Part shown: positions 46,801-54,047 of the stretch, piece by piece
Layout: every line of letters starts with the position of its first letter
Position numbering within the stretch: position 1 is the stretch's first letter
Assembly: GCA_963739435.1 (NCBI GenBank)
Contig: CAVUAN010000015.1
Location: 62,001-126,000, forward strand
Direction of reading: 5' to 3'
Origin: CAVUAN01 sp963739435
GTDB taxonomy: Bacteria > Acidobacteriota > Thermoanaerobaculia > UBA5066 > Gp7-AA6
DNA: 64,000 nucleotides
Notes under the pieces: model-generated
Told to the model about the DNA's origin: nothing
Databases searched by the model: none
The model's input: the letters and a program-made list of their open reading frames with translations, nothing else
Made by a program: the position numbers and the translations under genes

Positions 46801-47420
46801 ACTGGAGAGGGGCGCGCGCCTTTGCGCCCGAAGCCGTCCGCTATGCCGGGCCGACCGCGCTCTCGGACGCCGCGCTCTCCCTGCACCGCCGCTCCGACGT
46901 CTTTCTGCTGTCCGCCTTCGGACGCACGAGCGAGATCGGACCGTACGCCCTGGCATGCGGCTTCGCCGAGGCGTTCTGGGTCGTCACGGACTCTCTCGAA
47001 GCGGCCCTCTTCGTCGTCACTTCCCGGCAGGACCGCGCGGCCGCGCGCCTGGAAGTCCAGCGGGCGCTGCCTGTATACGTCCTGGCGGGACTCGGCGGCC
47101 TTGTCGCCGTGTATCTGGCGGGCCGTCTGCTGCTCTCGCTCTTCTTCGAGCAAAAGTACCCGGGATCGATGGCCCTCCTGCCCTGGGTGCTCGCGGCGGC
47201 GGTCGCCTGGGGCATGGCGAGGCCCTTCGCTTCGTTCTTCCTGTCGCAAGGCCTCGCTTCGACAGCCGTCCGGTGCCAGCTCGCCGGGCTGTTTACGAAC
47301 ATCGTCTTCTGTTTAGCCTGGATTCCGGGCCATGGAGCGCCCGGAGCCGCCGTCGCCTGCCTGGCCAGCTACGCGGCCGAGGCGATCCTGTTCGCGTTCG
47401 TCTTCCGCGTTACTGCGTGA
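43848..47420 (+). CDS. mrcA: Class A penicillin-binding protein (PBP1A), fused in frame to a flippase as assembled
   Basis: The reading frame runs unbroken to 47420, but two proteins are visible. The first ~790 residues are a PBP1A: signal anchor (VLLLVPLIVAGALGAAAGS), GT51 transglycosylase with ALVATEDKNFYRHGG and GASTLTQQLARAVFLSP, and a transpeptidase with the SxxK motif GSTFKPFTYLAAL and KTGTTNDYTDAWF. It polymerises and crosslinks peptidoglycan. The GTG at 43848 gives the normal N-terminus; ATG 43782 is less likely. The protein then runs into a flippase at 46224. A run of seven C at 46191-46197 sits just before the join; with six C the first protein would end at TGA 46222-46224 and overlap the ATG of the next gene. 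Confidence 0.9.
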   Translation: MRRAVLLLVPLIVAGALGAAAGSVATDFIRVPRVSELANYRPDIITEIRAADGSTIARYSVERRILVPGSDIPPVVRNALVATEDKNFYRHGGLDLTRTLSAFIVNLKNQRYAQGASTLTQQLARAVFLSPSKTMTRKINEAFVAFEIERRYSKDQILTLYANIIPWGHGNYGIEAASRYYFGKGVKNLSLAEAALLAGIVQRPADQSPFRNPELARRRRSTALRRMVESGYITEAARATAEAEPLPTQPALKETVTAPFFCEEIRQYLEKTYGEKDLYRRGLKVDSTLDPELQAFSEEGLGWGLRQLARRQGFERQRNLLAEGYADLNGYVDPSWAGATFAEGEARRGVVLAVTAGSAEIKVAGKTFPLKPGGWAWTHTPSAARLLKVGDLVTVTFEKHKDGGALTLEREPKEQGAVLVLENATGAIRAMVGGYDWGQTKFNRVTQALRQAGSTFKPFTYLAALEAGYTPSDTVFDGPISIVIDPREPPYTPRNYDEKFRGIVTLRRALEGSLNVPTIRLSQMVGLNNIIDAAHRVGIRQKLGAYPSLPLGAFEVTLAEMTAAYSVFADQGLLYAPFHFDRITDANGDVLEQMKPDAREVASPQASFQLLQMLKGVTQRGTAASAASLGLNIAGKTGTTNDYTDAWFIGMTPRYTIGVWVGNDLKTTLGHDMTGTRVALPIWIRILSKMKAAGRIDPKADFEAPPNVIFTAVDYETGLKATPSSPRPILEAFVSGSQPTEEWSQHWEEVTRLPWSLQKSFYLPKKGESIDEISDVPAAPTPPLAHSRHTPLMLWLRQGRSLVLARGADAAVRFVLFVATARVLAPSDYAIYALLTAALATSQWAVALGGPRVGLYFHARGVRGPLFGWLYALAAGASAAVIGLTVGVAPLRRVFFSEVPATLLLLGLAPLPFSLVSDSLSSALVADGRHRLYAATLGIRGAGSAIVLVSSLAAPNRLVWILGGRLAVNALVAVVVAWLARARPDWRGARAFAPEAVRYAGPTALSDAALSLHRRSDVFLLSAFGRTSEIGPYALACGFAEAFWVVTDSLEAALFVVTSRQDRAAARLEVQRALPVYVLAGLGGLVAVYLAGRLLLSLFFEQKYPGSMALLPWVLAAAVAWGMARPFASFFLSQGLASTAVRCQLAGLFTNIVFCLAWIPGHGAPGAAVACLASYAAEAILFAFVFRVTA
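46224..47420 (+). CDS. Polysaccharide flippase/oligosaccharide transporter (Wzx/MOP type)
   Basis: 398 aa from ATG 46224, with about eleven or twelve hydrophobic segments. It begins LARGADAAVRFVLFVATARVLAPSDYAIYAL, typical of the Wzx/MOP flippases that turn lipid-linked glycans across the inner membrane. Substrate not predictable. As assembled it continues the PBP1A frame with no stop between; I read it as a separate gene that should start at this ATG with a TGATG overlap. Its stop is followed by a strong hairpin. Confidence 0.8.
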   Translation: MLWLRQGRSLVLARGADAAVRFVLFVATARVLAPSDYAIYALLTAALATSQWAVALGGPRVGLYFHARGVRGPLFGWLYALAAGASAAVIGLTVGVAPLRRVFFSEVPATLLLLGLAPLPFSLVSDSLSSALVADGRHRLYAATLGIRGAGSAIVLVSSLAAPNRLVWILGGRLAVNALVAVVVAWLARARPDWRGARAFAPEAVRYAGPTALSDAALSLHRRSDVFLLSAFGRTSEIGPYALACGFAEAFWVVTDSLEAALFVVTSRQDRAAARLEVQRALPVYVLAGLGGLVAVYLAGRLLLSLFFEQKYPGSMALLPWVLAAAVAWGMARPFASFFLSQGLASTAVRCQLAGLFTNIVFCLAWIPGHGAPGAAVACLASYAAEAILFAFVFRVTA

Positions 47421-47429
47421 TGACGACAG

Positions 47430-47471
47430 GGCCGCGGCGCTCGCTGCGCGAGCAGGCGGCCACAAACTTTC
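47430..47471 (+). terminator. Probable terminator between convergent flippase and rplI genes
   Basis: GGCCGC (47430) pairs with GCGGCC (47456) and GCTCGC with GCGAGC inside it, loop TGC, followed by ACAAACTTTCT. The T-run is weak, so termination strength is uncertain. Confidence 0.6.
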
Positions 47472-47499
47472 TAGACGAGAGCTTCGAGCGTGGCGATTG

Positions 47500-47958
47500 T
47501 CAGGATATCGCTGGAGCGATCGGCTGCACTTCTACAGTGAGCTCGGCGGCGACGTCGCGGTGCAGACGAACGTGGACCTTGTGGGACCCGAGGCGCTTGA
47601 TGGGCTCTTCGAGCTCCACCCGCCGGCGGTCGAGCGTGATCCCCCTGGCGGCCAGAGCATCGGCGATCTCCGAGGCCGTGACGGAGCCATAGAGCTGATC
47701 GCCTTCGCCCGCCTTCTTGGTGATCGAGATCGTCATGCCGTTGACCTTCTTGGCGACCTCTTCGGCCACGACCTTTTCGCCCAGGATCCTCTCGTCGTAC
47801 TTTTTCTTCTCCTCGGACAGCCGGCGCAGGTTCGCGCTGGTCGCCTCGTAGGCGAATCCCTGGGGAAACAGGAAGTTGCGGGCGTACCCGCGCTTGACGG
47901 TCACGGTGTCCCCGCGGTGCCCGAGCCCGTGCACGTCGTCGGCCAGGATGATCTTCAT
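47500..47958 (-). CDS. rplI: 50S ribosomal protein L9
   Basis: 152 aa. N-terminal RNA-binding domain MKIILADDVHGLGHRGDTVTVKRGYARNFLFPQG, long connecting helix (EEKKKYDERILGEKVVAEEV) and C-terminal domain with GSVTASEIADAL. It lies downstream of DUF2232 and rpsR on the same strand, the usual S6-S18-L9 grouping with DUF2232 in between. Confidence 0.97.
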   Translation of the reverse strand: MKIILADDVHGLGHRGDTVTVKRGYARNFLFPQGFAYEATSANLRRLSEEKKKYDERILGEKVVAEEVAKKVNGMTISITKKAGEGDQLYGSVTASEIADALAARGITLDRRRVELEEPIKRLGSHKVHVRLHRDVAAELTVEVQPIAPAIS

Positions 47959-48000
47959 TTCTTCTTCCTTCTCATGCTTCCTCGCCTCGGCGGAACCTCT

Positions 48001-48996
48001 TCACTCTTTTTCGCCTCGCCGGCGAAAGTGCGCGTACCAGTCGAACAACCCCAGGAGCGCCACCCCGACGTTCATCGGGAAGTACACCACCAGGGCATAC
48101 AGGCCGACGCGCAGGACCTTCAGCCGGAACCACTTCCGGGCGAAGTGGCAGATAATAGACATGCCTGCCACGAAATACAAGGCCGTCAGCGGGATCAGGA
48201 CGTCTCCCGCCGCCTGCCGCGCCGCCCCCGTCGTCAGCGCAAAGACCGCTCCTGCGACGACAAAGACAGGGGCCAGGAGAGCCGGCAGCGAGAACGTCTC
48301 GAATCGCGTCCGCTCGGCCGAGGCGGCGGGCCGGGCGCTCCGGGCTCCCGTGAAGAATGTTACGGCCGATCCCATGATCCAGAAAGCCCCGGCCAGGCCA
48401 AGCCAGTAGCGGCGGGAAAAATCGCGAGCCGCTTCGAGGGTGGCTCGGACCCGCGAGACCATCTCCGAATCCACGTTGGCCTTCGAATAGGAGGCCATCG
48501 CTCCCGGGATCATCGCGTCGAAAGCGGCGGCAACTTCCTCGTCCATCGATCGGGCGCCGAGGGCCGGCGGCAGCATGAGGATCCCGCCCACCAGGACGCA
48601 ACCCGAGATGGCGAGAGCGAAATACTCGCGCGACGGATCTGCTCCCCCACGCACGAGGCCGGAAAAGAAGGCCGGCAAGCCCGCCACCAGGCCCATGAGC
48701 ACGAGCGGCGAGGCCGCGGCCCGGGAGCCGCCGTCCAGCAGCGAGACAGCGACGAGGAGCAGCGCCGCCAGCCCCGTGGCGGCCAAAGCCGCGCCGAGAC
48801 TGTTCTTGTGGGCCACGCGCACAGCCGGCACGCCGATGAACGGAAGGCCGAGCGTTCCCAGCGCGCCGAGCATCAGGAAGAGCATGGCCACCAGGGCCGA
48901 CGACACCGCCGCCACGGGGACGGCGAAGCGCTCCAGGCGGTCGCTCGGCGTTCCAGGAACCGCTGTTCCGGGCCCTCTCTCGGCGGGATCGCTCAA
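48001..48996 (-). CDS. DUF2232 (YybS-like) multi-pass membrane protein
   Basis: 331 aa with about eight hydrophobic segments (ALVAMLFLMLGALGTLGLPFI; PLVLMGLVAGLPAFFSGLV; and others). The pattern and position between rpsR and rplI fit the DUF2232/YybS family, whose function is unknown. The TTG at 48996 (MSDPAERG) is the best start; no clear ribosome-binding site is seen. The interval between rplI and this gene is 42 bases. Confidence 0.8.
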   Translation of the reverse strand: MSDPAERGPGTAVPGTPSDRLERFAVPVAAVSSALVAMLFLMLGALGTLGLPFIGVPAVRVAHKNSLGAALAATGLAALLLVAVSLLDGGSRAAASPLVLMGLVAGLPAFFSGLVRGGADPSREYFALAISGCVLVGGILMLPPALGARSMDEEVAAAFDAMIPGAMASYSKANVDSEMVSRVRATLEAARDFSRRYWLGLAGAFWIMGSAVTFFTGARSARPAASAERTRFETFSLPALLAPVFVVAGAVFALTTGAARQAAGDVLIPLTALYFVAGMSIICHFARKWFRLKVLRVGLYALVVYFPMNVGVALLGLFDWYAHFRRRGEKE

Positions 48997-49009
48997 CCGG
49001 ACCGCCCGG

Positions 49010-49306
49010 TCAGTCCGTGGCGTACGGCAACAGGGCGACGAAGCGGGCCCGCTTGATCGCCGTCTGGAGCTTGCGCTGGTGCAACGCACAGGTGCCCGAG
49101 ATGCGCCGGGGCAGAATCTTGCCGCGCTCCGGGATGAAGGACTGGAGCAGCTTCACGTCTTTCCAGTCCACGTACTCCAGCTTTTCCGCGCAGAATTTGC
49201 AGACCTTGCGCCGGCGGACGAAGAACTTCTTCTTCGGGGCTGTCTTGCCATCGCGGTCGCGCGCCGAGCTGCGGCCTCCGCCCATGCGGGACGGCATCGC
49301 GGTCAT
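49010..49306 (-). CDS. rpsR: 30S ribosomal protein S18
   Basis: 98 aa. The core is FFVRRRKVCKFCAEKLEYVDWKDVKLLQSFI, PERGKILPRRISGTCALHQRKLQTAIKRAR. The CxxC and the third Cys make this the zinc-binding (C+) form. A basic N-terminal extension of about 25 residues precedes the core. ATG 49306 overlaps the rpsF stop (ATGA). Confidence 0.97.
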   Translation of the reverse strand: MTAMPSRMGGGRSSARDRDGKTAPKKKFFVRRRKVCKFCAEKLEYVDWKDVKLLQSFIPERGKILPRRISGTCALHQRKLQTAIKRARFVALLPYATD

Positions 49307-49713
49307 GCTTCGCTCCTCTCGGTGGGAAGGGCCTCGGCGCCGGCAGGCGGGGCCGCGGGCGGCCGCGGGGGCCTGCGCAGATTCTTTGCCGCGATGCGGC
49401 GGGCCATCTTGGCGGCTCGCTTCAGCTCCTCGTCAGCCCGCACCGCCAGGTGGCGCAGGATCTGGTCCGAGAGCCGGAGGCGGCGTTCCGTTTCCGCCAC
49501 GAGGTCCGGCTCCGCCTTGACCTGGAAGTGGTGGTAGAAGGCGTCCTTCTTTCGCAGGATCGGGAACGCCATGCGGCGCCGGCCCCACGCCTCGTCCTTC
49601 ACGAACTCGGCGCCGCCGTCCGCCAGGATCTTCCGGTAGTCCCCCAAAGTCTTCTGGGCTTCCTCGTCGGTCTGGTCTGGGGTGACCAGCACGACGATGT
49701 CATACAGCCTCAT
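49303..49713 (-). CDS. rpsF: 30S ribosomal protein S6
   Basis: 136 aa. MRLYDIVVLVTPDQTDEEAQ, GRRRMAFPILRKKDAFYHHFQV and SDQILRHLAVRADE are the S6 pattern. A C-terminal extension rich in Arg, Pro and Ala follows. It pairs with S18 in the ribosome, matching the coupled genes. In many bacteria ssb lies between the two; here ssb is separate at 62709. Confidence 0.97.
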   Translation of the reverse strand: MRLYDIVVLVTPDQTDEEAQKTLGDYRKILADGGAEFVKDEAWGRRRMAFPILRKKDAFYHHFQVKAEPDLVAETERRLRLSDQILRHLAVRADEELKRAAKMARRIAAKNLRRPPRPPAAPPAGAEALPTERSEA

Positions 49714-49732
49714 CGTTTCCTCCTCATGGATG

Positions 49733-50338
49733 TCAATCCGGGTCCGAGGCAGGACCCGGAGAGGAAGGTTTCTGATTTGCGCGCATCATTGCGGAGTCGA
49801 TCCCCTGGGTGAGCCAGAGCCGAAGTGCGTCGACCGCCCGGACGATTTCTTCCTCGAAGAGGTCCCGCTCGCCTTTTGCGAACGGCTCGAGGACGTAATC
49901 GCCCAGGTCTCGCTCCCCCTTCACGTAACGAGGACCGCGCACGCCGACACGCAGGCGCGGAATCTCGGACGTTCCGAGGTGAGAGATGATCGAGGCCATC
50001 CCCTTCTGGCCTCCCGCCGAACCCCGCGCGCGCATGCGCAGGGACCCGACCGGGAGATCGATGTCGTCGTAGACGACACAGAGGCCCGAAGGATCGATCC
50101 CGTTTTTCTGACAAAGAGCTGAAACCGCCTCACCCGAGGCGTTCATGAACGTTTGGGGCAGAACCAGCAGAAGCCTGTCTCCCCCCATCGACCCGCGACC
50201 GACCCTCGCCTGCGATTCGCGCGAGCGAATCGGGATTCCCTCTTCCGAAGCGAACTGTTCCACAACGCGGAATCCGGCGTTGTGGCGCGTGTCCTCGTAG
50301 CGGTCGCCCGGGTTCCCGAGACCGACGATGGCGCGCAG
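49733..50338 (-). CDS. pth: Peptidyl-tRNA hydrolase, probable CTG start
   Basis: 201 aa. Pth frees peptides from tRNAs that have dropped off the ribosome. IVGLGNPGDRYEDTRHNAGF at the very start holds the catalytic His and Asn-binding strand; LPQTFMNASGEAV, VVYDDIDLPVGSLRMRARGSAGG and KGMASIISHLGT complete the motifs. The rplY stop (TAG 50344) lies two codons upstream in the same frame, so translation must begin at GGC CTG CGC GCC ATC; CTG 50338 is the only likely start (MRAIVGLGNPG). A GGAG ribosome-binding site lies in the end of rplY. This is one of three CTG starts in the window. Confidence 0.95.
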   Translation of the reverse strand: MRAIVGLGNPGDRYEDTRHNAGFRVVEQFASEEGIPIRSRESQARVGRGSMGGDRLLLVLPQTFMNASGEAVSALCQKNGIDPSGLCVVYDDIDLPVGSLRMRARGSAGGQKGMASIISHLGTSEIPRLRVGVRGPRYVKGERDLGDYVLEPFAKGERDLFEEEIVRAVDALRLWLTQGIDSAMMRANQKPSSPGPASDPD

Positions 50339-50341
50339 GCC

Positions 50342-51076
50342 CTACTTCTCCTTCTTGTCCTTCTTGTCCTTCTTCTCCGCCTTCTCTTCCGCCTGCGCCT
50401 TCTTGTCCTCGGCGGCCTGCTCCTCTTCTGTCAGGACCTTGCCCTTCTTCAGAACCTCGGGCTCGGTCAACTCCGTCGCCGCTTCCGCCGCCACGACCTC
50501 CGGGGCCTTCTCGGCCGTCGGGTGCGTGACGTGCACGAGAACGCGGTCGGCGTCCTCCATGATGGTGACGCCCTCGACCGGCTTGAGCTCGCCGACGCGG
50601 ATCAGGTCGCCGATGGCCAGCTCCGACACGTCGACCGGAATGTGAGCGGGAATGGCAGTGGGCAGGCACTCGACCTCGACCTCGCGCGTCACGAGATCCA
50701 GGATGCCGCCTTCGCTCTTGACGCCGATGGCCGTTCCCACGACCTCGATGCCGACCTTGACGCGGATCTTGGTGTCCATCATGACCCGCACGAAGTCGAT
50801 ATGCTGCGTCTTGCGGGTCAGCGGATCCCTCTGGTGCTCGCGGATCATCGCGTGGCGGCTCTGATCGGTCCCCTCGAGCTTCAGGAGGAAGATCGCGTTC
50901 TCTCCGGCCCCTTCGCGAAAGACGTCGGAGAGCGCCTTGCGGTCGACCGTCACCTCGACGGTCGGCTTGCCGGCTCCGTACACGACGGCCGGAATCTTGC
51001 CGAGGACTCGCGAGCGCCGCGCCTCGTTTTTGCCTCTGGTCGAGCGTTTCTCGACCGTCAGTTCGATCGTTTTCAT
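50342..51076 (-). CDS. rplY: 50S ribosomal protein L25, long CTC form
   Basis: 244 aa. L25/CTC binds 5S rRNA. The L25 domain (ELTVEKRSTRGKNEARRSR, IPAVVYGAG, HIDFVRVMMD) is followed by the TL5/CTC C-terminal domain (VEVECLPTAIPAHIPVDVSEL, VTHPT). The last ~50 residues are a Lys/Glu tail (KKDKKDKKEK). It is between prs and pth, the common order. Confidence 0.96.
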   Translation of the reverse strand: MKTIELTVEKRSTRGKNEARRSRVLGKIPAVVYGAGKPTVEVTVDRKALSDVFREGAGENAIFLLKLEGTDQSRHAMIREHQRDPLTRKTQHIDFVRVMMDTKIRVKVGIEVVGTAIGVKSEGGILDLVTREVEVECLPTAIPAHIPVDVSELAIGDLIRVGELKPVEGVTIMEDADRVLVHVTHPTAEKAPEVVAAEAATELTEPEVLKKGKVLTEEEQAAEDKKAQAEEKAEKKDKKDKKEK

Positions 51077-51085
51077 AGGTTATGT

Positions 51086-51114
51086 CCCCGCGCGGCACAC
51101 CGCGCAAAGCGGGG
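51086..51114 (-). promoter_or_regulatory. Hairpin in the rplY leader
   Basis: GCGCGG-CACA-CCGCGC (51090-51105) is a perfect stem with CCCC and GGGG flanks that extend it. It lies between the prs stop and the rplY start, so it could end prs transcripts or control rplY; no T-run follows. Confidence 0.45.
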
Positions 51115-51118
51115 CATT

Positions 51119-52078
51119 CTACACGAAAAGCGAGGAAACGGAAGTCCCTTCGTGGATGCGCTGGATGGCCTCCCCGAGCAGAGGGGCTATCGACAGGGAC
51201 TTGATCCGGGGGCAGCGGGCCATGGCCGCCTCCACCGGGATCGTGTTCGTCACCAGAATGGTCTCCAGTTGCGAGGCCTCGATCCGCTCGATGGCCGGCC
51301 CGGACAGGACCGCGTGGACCCCGGCGGCGTACACCCTCCTGGCTCCCTGGAGGCGGAGGGCCTCGGCGGCCTGCACGAGCGTTCCGGCGGTGTCGATGAT
51401 GTCGTCCAGGATCAGGACGTTGCGGCCCTCGACCTCGCCGACGACGTTCAAGACCTCCGTCTCGTTCTTGCCGGTCCGCCGTTTGTCGATGATGGCCAGC
51501 GACGCGTCCAGCCGCTTGCCGATCGCGCGGGCCCGGGCCACGCCGCCCACATCCGGGGAGACGATGACGAGGTCTTCGACGTCCAGCTTGCGGATGGCGT
51601 CGAGCAGGACCGGCGCCGCAAACAGGTGGTCGACCGGGATGTTGAAGAACCCCTGGATCTGAGCCGCGTGCAGGTCCATCGTCAGGATGCGATCGGCCCC
51701 CGAGGCCGTCAGCAGGTCGGCCATCAGCTTGGCCGCGATCGGCACCCGGGGCTTGTCCTTCTTGTCCTGCCGCCCATAGCCGAAGTAGGGCATCACCGCC
51801 GTGATGCGGGAAGCCGAGGACCGGCGAAATGCGTCGAGCAGGATCAGCAGCTCCATCACGTGGTCGTTGACGGGGCTGGACGTGGGCTGCACGACGAAGA
51901 CGTCGGCCCCGCGCACGTTCTCGTCGATCTGCCCGTAGGTCTCGCCGTCGGAGAAGTTGTAGAGCGTCAGCTCTCCGAGCTGGATCTTCAGGTAGTCGCA
52001 GATCTCCTGCGCGAGCGCCGGATGCGCGCGGCCCGAGAAGATCTTCAGGTCGCCGTAGGAGAAGTTGTGCGACGTCAA
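51119..52078 (-). CDS. prs: Ribose-phosphate pyrophosphokinase
   Basis: 319 aa. It makes PRPP from ribose 5-phosphate and ATP. LKIFSGRAHPALAQEI, DGETYGQIDENVRGADVFVVQ, ITAVMPYFGYGRQDKKDKPR, TMDLHAAQIQGFF and the PRPP loop LILDDIIDTAGTL are complete. Start TTG 52078 (MTSHNFSYGDLKI). A TACAAT hexamer lies close upstream on the minus strand, so a promoter next to the start is possible. Confidence 0.97.
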   Translation of the reverse strand: MTSHNFSYGDLKIFSGRAHPALAQEICDYLKIQLGELTLYNFSDGETYGQIDENVRGADVFVVQPTSSPVNDHVMELLILLDAFRRSSASRITAVMPYFGYGRQDKKDKPRVPIAAKLMADLLTASGADRILTMDLHAAQIQGFFNIPVDHLFAAPVLLDAIRKLDVEDLVIVSPDVGGVARARAIGKRLDASLAIIDKRRTGKNETEVLNVVGEVEGRNVLILDDIIDTAGTLVQAAEALRLQGARRVYAAGVHAVLSGPAIERIEASQLETILVTNTIPVEAAMARCPRIKSLSIAPLLGEAIQRIHEGTSVSSLFV

Positions 52079-52131
52079 GCGAGCGGATTGTACGCGACCG
52101 CCCCAGACAAGGCTATGGTCCTGGCCTCGGT

Positions 52132-52325
52132 TCGCGGCGCGAATAGCCGAACGAGCGGAGCGAGGGAGGGGAGCGAAGCGACCGAGCGCGAGCGAGGGTG
52201 GAGGTTCGCGCCGCGGGAGCGAGAGAGAGCGAAGGGATCAGGCGGGCGGTCGAAGGCCGCATCCGGCCGAGCCGCCCGCCGGTGCGCCGAAGGCGCAGAT
52301 CCCGTAGCGAACGGTAGCGACGGAC
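52132..52325. other. GC-rich structured intergenic element between tRNA-Gln and prs
   Basis: The stretch of about 245 bases between prs and tRNA-Gln has no gene. It contains an inverted pair (TCGCGGCGCGAA near 52131 and TTCGCGCCGCG near 52205) around a purine-rich GAGCGAG tract, and then a three-arm fold: GGGATC (52234-52239) pairs with GATCCC (52298-52303); inside it, GGCGGGCGG pairs with CCGCCCGCC (52241-52280) and TGCGCC-GAA-GGCGCA (52283-52297) forms a small hairpin. Confidence 0.7.
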
Positions 52326-52401
52326 TGGCTGGGGCGGGAGGACTCGAACCTCCAGATGCCGGCTCCAAAGGCCGGTGCCTTACCAATTTGGCGACGCCCC
52401 A
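52326..52401 (-). tRNA. trnQ: tRNA-Gln (anticodon TTG), CCA encoded
   Basis: Minus strand. Acceptor TGGGGCG pairs with CGCCCCA; D-arm GTCGCCAAATTGGTAAGGCAC; anticodon arm CCGGC-CTTTGGA-GCCGG with anticodon TTG; T-arm GGAGG-TTCGAGT-CCTCC. Discriminator G and an encoded CCA end the gene. A tRNA-Gln between ispE and prs is also found in Pseudomonas and Geobacter-type genomes. Confidence 0.96.
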
Positions 52402-52440
52402 AGGGATTCGATTGTAATCCCGCGGTGTCGCGGCGAGGCG

Positions 52441-53307
52441 TCAACTCACCGACTCGGGGGCCGTCAGGGCGCGGTACTCCTCGCGGCCGAGAGTATGAGC
52501 GCGGAAGAAGCGGGGCCCGGGCGTCAGCCCCGCGAGGCGCCGCACGGCGTCCTCGGAAGGCTGGTAGAGGACGAGGGCAGATCCGCTGCCGGTGATGGAG
52601 GCCTCCGCCGCCACGGTGCGCGCCGCGGCCAGGAGGGTTCCCATCTCGGGCCGCACCTCGAGGATTGCGGGTTCGAGGTCGTTGGGCCCGAAGAAGCGCC
52701 CCGATGAATCGATCTCGAGCCCCTCGGGCAGGGCGGCCGGGCCGCCGCTGCGCCGCCGATGGGCCGCATACACCTCGGCTGTCGCGATCCCGAAGGCGGG
52801 CACGAAGAGCAGGAGCGATGCCCGGGGCGAGTCGCCGCGGGGCGCGACGATCTCCCCGCGGCCTGCCACGTCCGCCTCGCCCCCTGTCGCAAAGAACGGG
52901 ACGTCGCTGCCGAGCTCCGCGCCGAGCTCCAGCATCTCGCGTTGGGGCAACTCCGCCTCCCAGAGCCGCGCCAGGAGCAGGAGGGCGACCGCCGCGTCCG
53001 CGCTGCCTCCCCCGAGCCCGGCTCCCACCGGGATACGCTTCTCCAGCCGCATGCGCGCACCGGCGGCCGTCCCGAGCCGCGAGGCCAGCAGGTGCGCCGC
53101 CCGGACGACGAGGTTGCCGTCCCCCGAGGGAATCGATCCGTCGTCGCACGAGAAGGCGATCCTCCCGAGCGAGCGATCGACCGTGATTCTGTCGGCCAGG
53201 TCCACCGAGGAAAACCGGGAGCGGATCTCGTGGAATCCGTCGGGGCGGACCGCTCCGACGCGCAGCTCGCGGTTGATCTTGGCAGGCGCGAGGGCGGTGA
53301 GGGGCAT
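52441..53307 (-). CDS. ispE: 4-diphosphocytidyl-2-C-methyl-D-erythritol kinase
   Basis: 288 aa, GHMP kinase of the MEP isoprenoid pathway. ALAPAKINRELRVGAVRPDGFHEI holds the first motif (usual Leu replaced by Arg in INREL), the ATP-binding motif is IPVGAGLGGGSADAAVALLLL, and ASITGSGSALVLY is motif 3. The start is ATG 53307. Conserved order: TPR - lolB-like - ispE - tRNA-Gln - prs. Confidence 0.96.
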   Translation of the reverse strand: MPLTALAPAKINRELRVGAVRPDGFHEIRSRFSSVDLADRITVDRSLGRIAFSCDDGSIPSGDGNLVVRAAHLLASRLGTAAGARMRLEKRIPVGAGLGGGSADAAVALLLLARLWEAELPQREMLELGAELGSDVPFFATGGEADVAGRGEIVAPRGDSPRASLLLFVPAFGIATAEVYAAHRRRSGGPAALPEGLEIDSSGRFFGPNDLEPAILEVRPEMGTLLAAARTVAAEASITGSGSALVLYQPSEDAVRRLAGLTPGPRFFRAHTLGREEYRALTAPESVS

Positions 53308-53313
53308 ACCGAA

Positions 53314-53336
53314 CTTGGATTTTAGATTGGACCCCG
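53314..53336. repeat. Degenerate TCCAAAG-type arm (copy D)
   Basis: CTTGGATTTTAGATTGGACC between ispE and the upstream lipoprotein gene resembles a worn right arm (ACTTTGGACTTTGGAC). Weak match; listed because of its intergenic position. Confidence 0.4.
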
Positions 53337-53345
53337 AGCCAAAAC

Positions 53346-54047
53346 CTAGAATTCCTCCTGTATCGTCTCCACGGCCACGCGACGCAACCGGAGCGTGCGG
53401 CCAGACTTCTGGTCGATCAGGGACACGCCTTCCGGCCACGGATCGAAAGAGCCGGAGAACTCGGCCGAGATGTCGCCGCGGGAAGTGTGGACCCGCAGGA
53501 TTCTCAGGCGAGCGCCTGGCACGTCGAGAAGGGCTTCCGCGACGAGGGCCCCGTTTGCCCGGAAGCGCAACAGGCCCTGGGTGTCGTCGGCGCCGGCGAT
53601 CTCCGGAGCGCCTCCTCGCCACACGCCGGCCAGCACGCCGCGCAGCGGCTCGGGGTCGAGAAACGCGACGTCCCCCGACGGGCCGGTGAACCTGCCGTTC
53701 TCGTAGCTTCCGACCTGGCCGCCCAGGGGGCCCGACGCCTTCGCGGTCAAGGATCCTCGTCCGGCGTAAACCGCCAGATTGCCCGGCCAGATGACGCTGC
53801 CCTTGCTGAACTTCGCGTCATAGAGGATGCGGGAGGGTGCCATCGAATCGGCCCGCCGCAAGGCCTCGTCCCAGGCGGACAGAACGACCGCGGCCCTGGC
53901 GCTGTCGGGTTGCGGAAGGGCGCGCGGCAAGGGAGGCAGGTTTGTCGTCGCGCACGCCGATACCAACGCGAGGACGCAGGGAAGCAAAGCTGCCGCCACG
54001 GCGTGGAGCGATCTGTGATTTGTGATCGGTGATTCGTCACCAATCAC
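53346..54047 (-). CDS. LolB-like outer-membrane lipoprotein
   Basis: Up to 233 aa. A hydrophobic leader ends at a lipobox (VLALVSAC), so the mature protein is a lipoprotein. The rest consists of short beta strands (RILYDAKFSKGSVIWPGN; LAVYAGRGSLTAKASGPLGG; GLLRFRANGALVAEALL), compatible with a LolB/DUF4292-type barrel; sequence identity with LolB is not obvious. Its place between a TPR gene and ispE is the lolB locus of Pseudomonas. LolB inserts lipoproteins into the outer membrane. The GTG 54047 start would encode a repeat (MIGDESPITNH); GTG 53999 is an alternative. Confidence 0.65.
   Translation of the reverse strand: MIGDESPITNHRSLHAVAAALLPCVLALVSACATTNLPPLPRALPQPDSARAAVVLSAWDEALRRADSMAPSRILYDAKFSKGSVIWPGNLAVYAGRGSLTAKASGPLGGQVGSYENGRFTGPSGDVAFLDPEPLRGVLAGVWRGGAPEIAGADDTQGLLRFRANGALVAEALLDVPGARLRILRVHTSRGDISAEFSGSFDPWPEGVSLIDQKSGRTLRLRRVAVETIQEEF

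Noticed and set aside
43839..47249. Very long minus-strand open frame opposite PBP1A and the flippase
   Set aside because: The plus strand holds clear PBP1A and flippase motifs; the minus frame is Arg/Gly-rich and matches no family.
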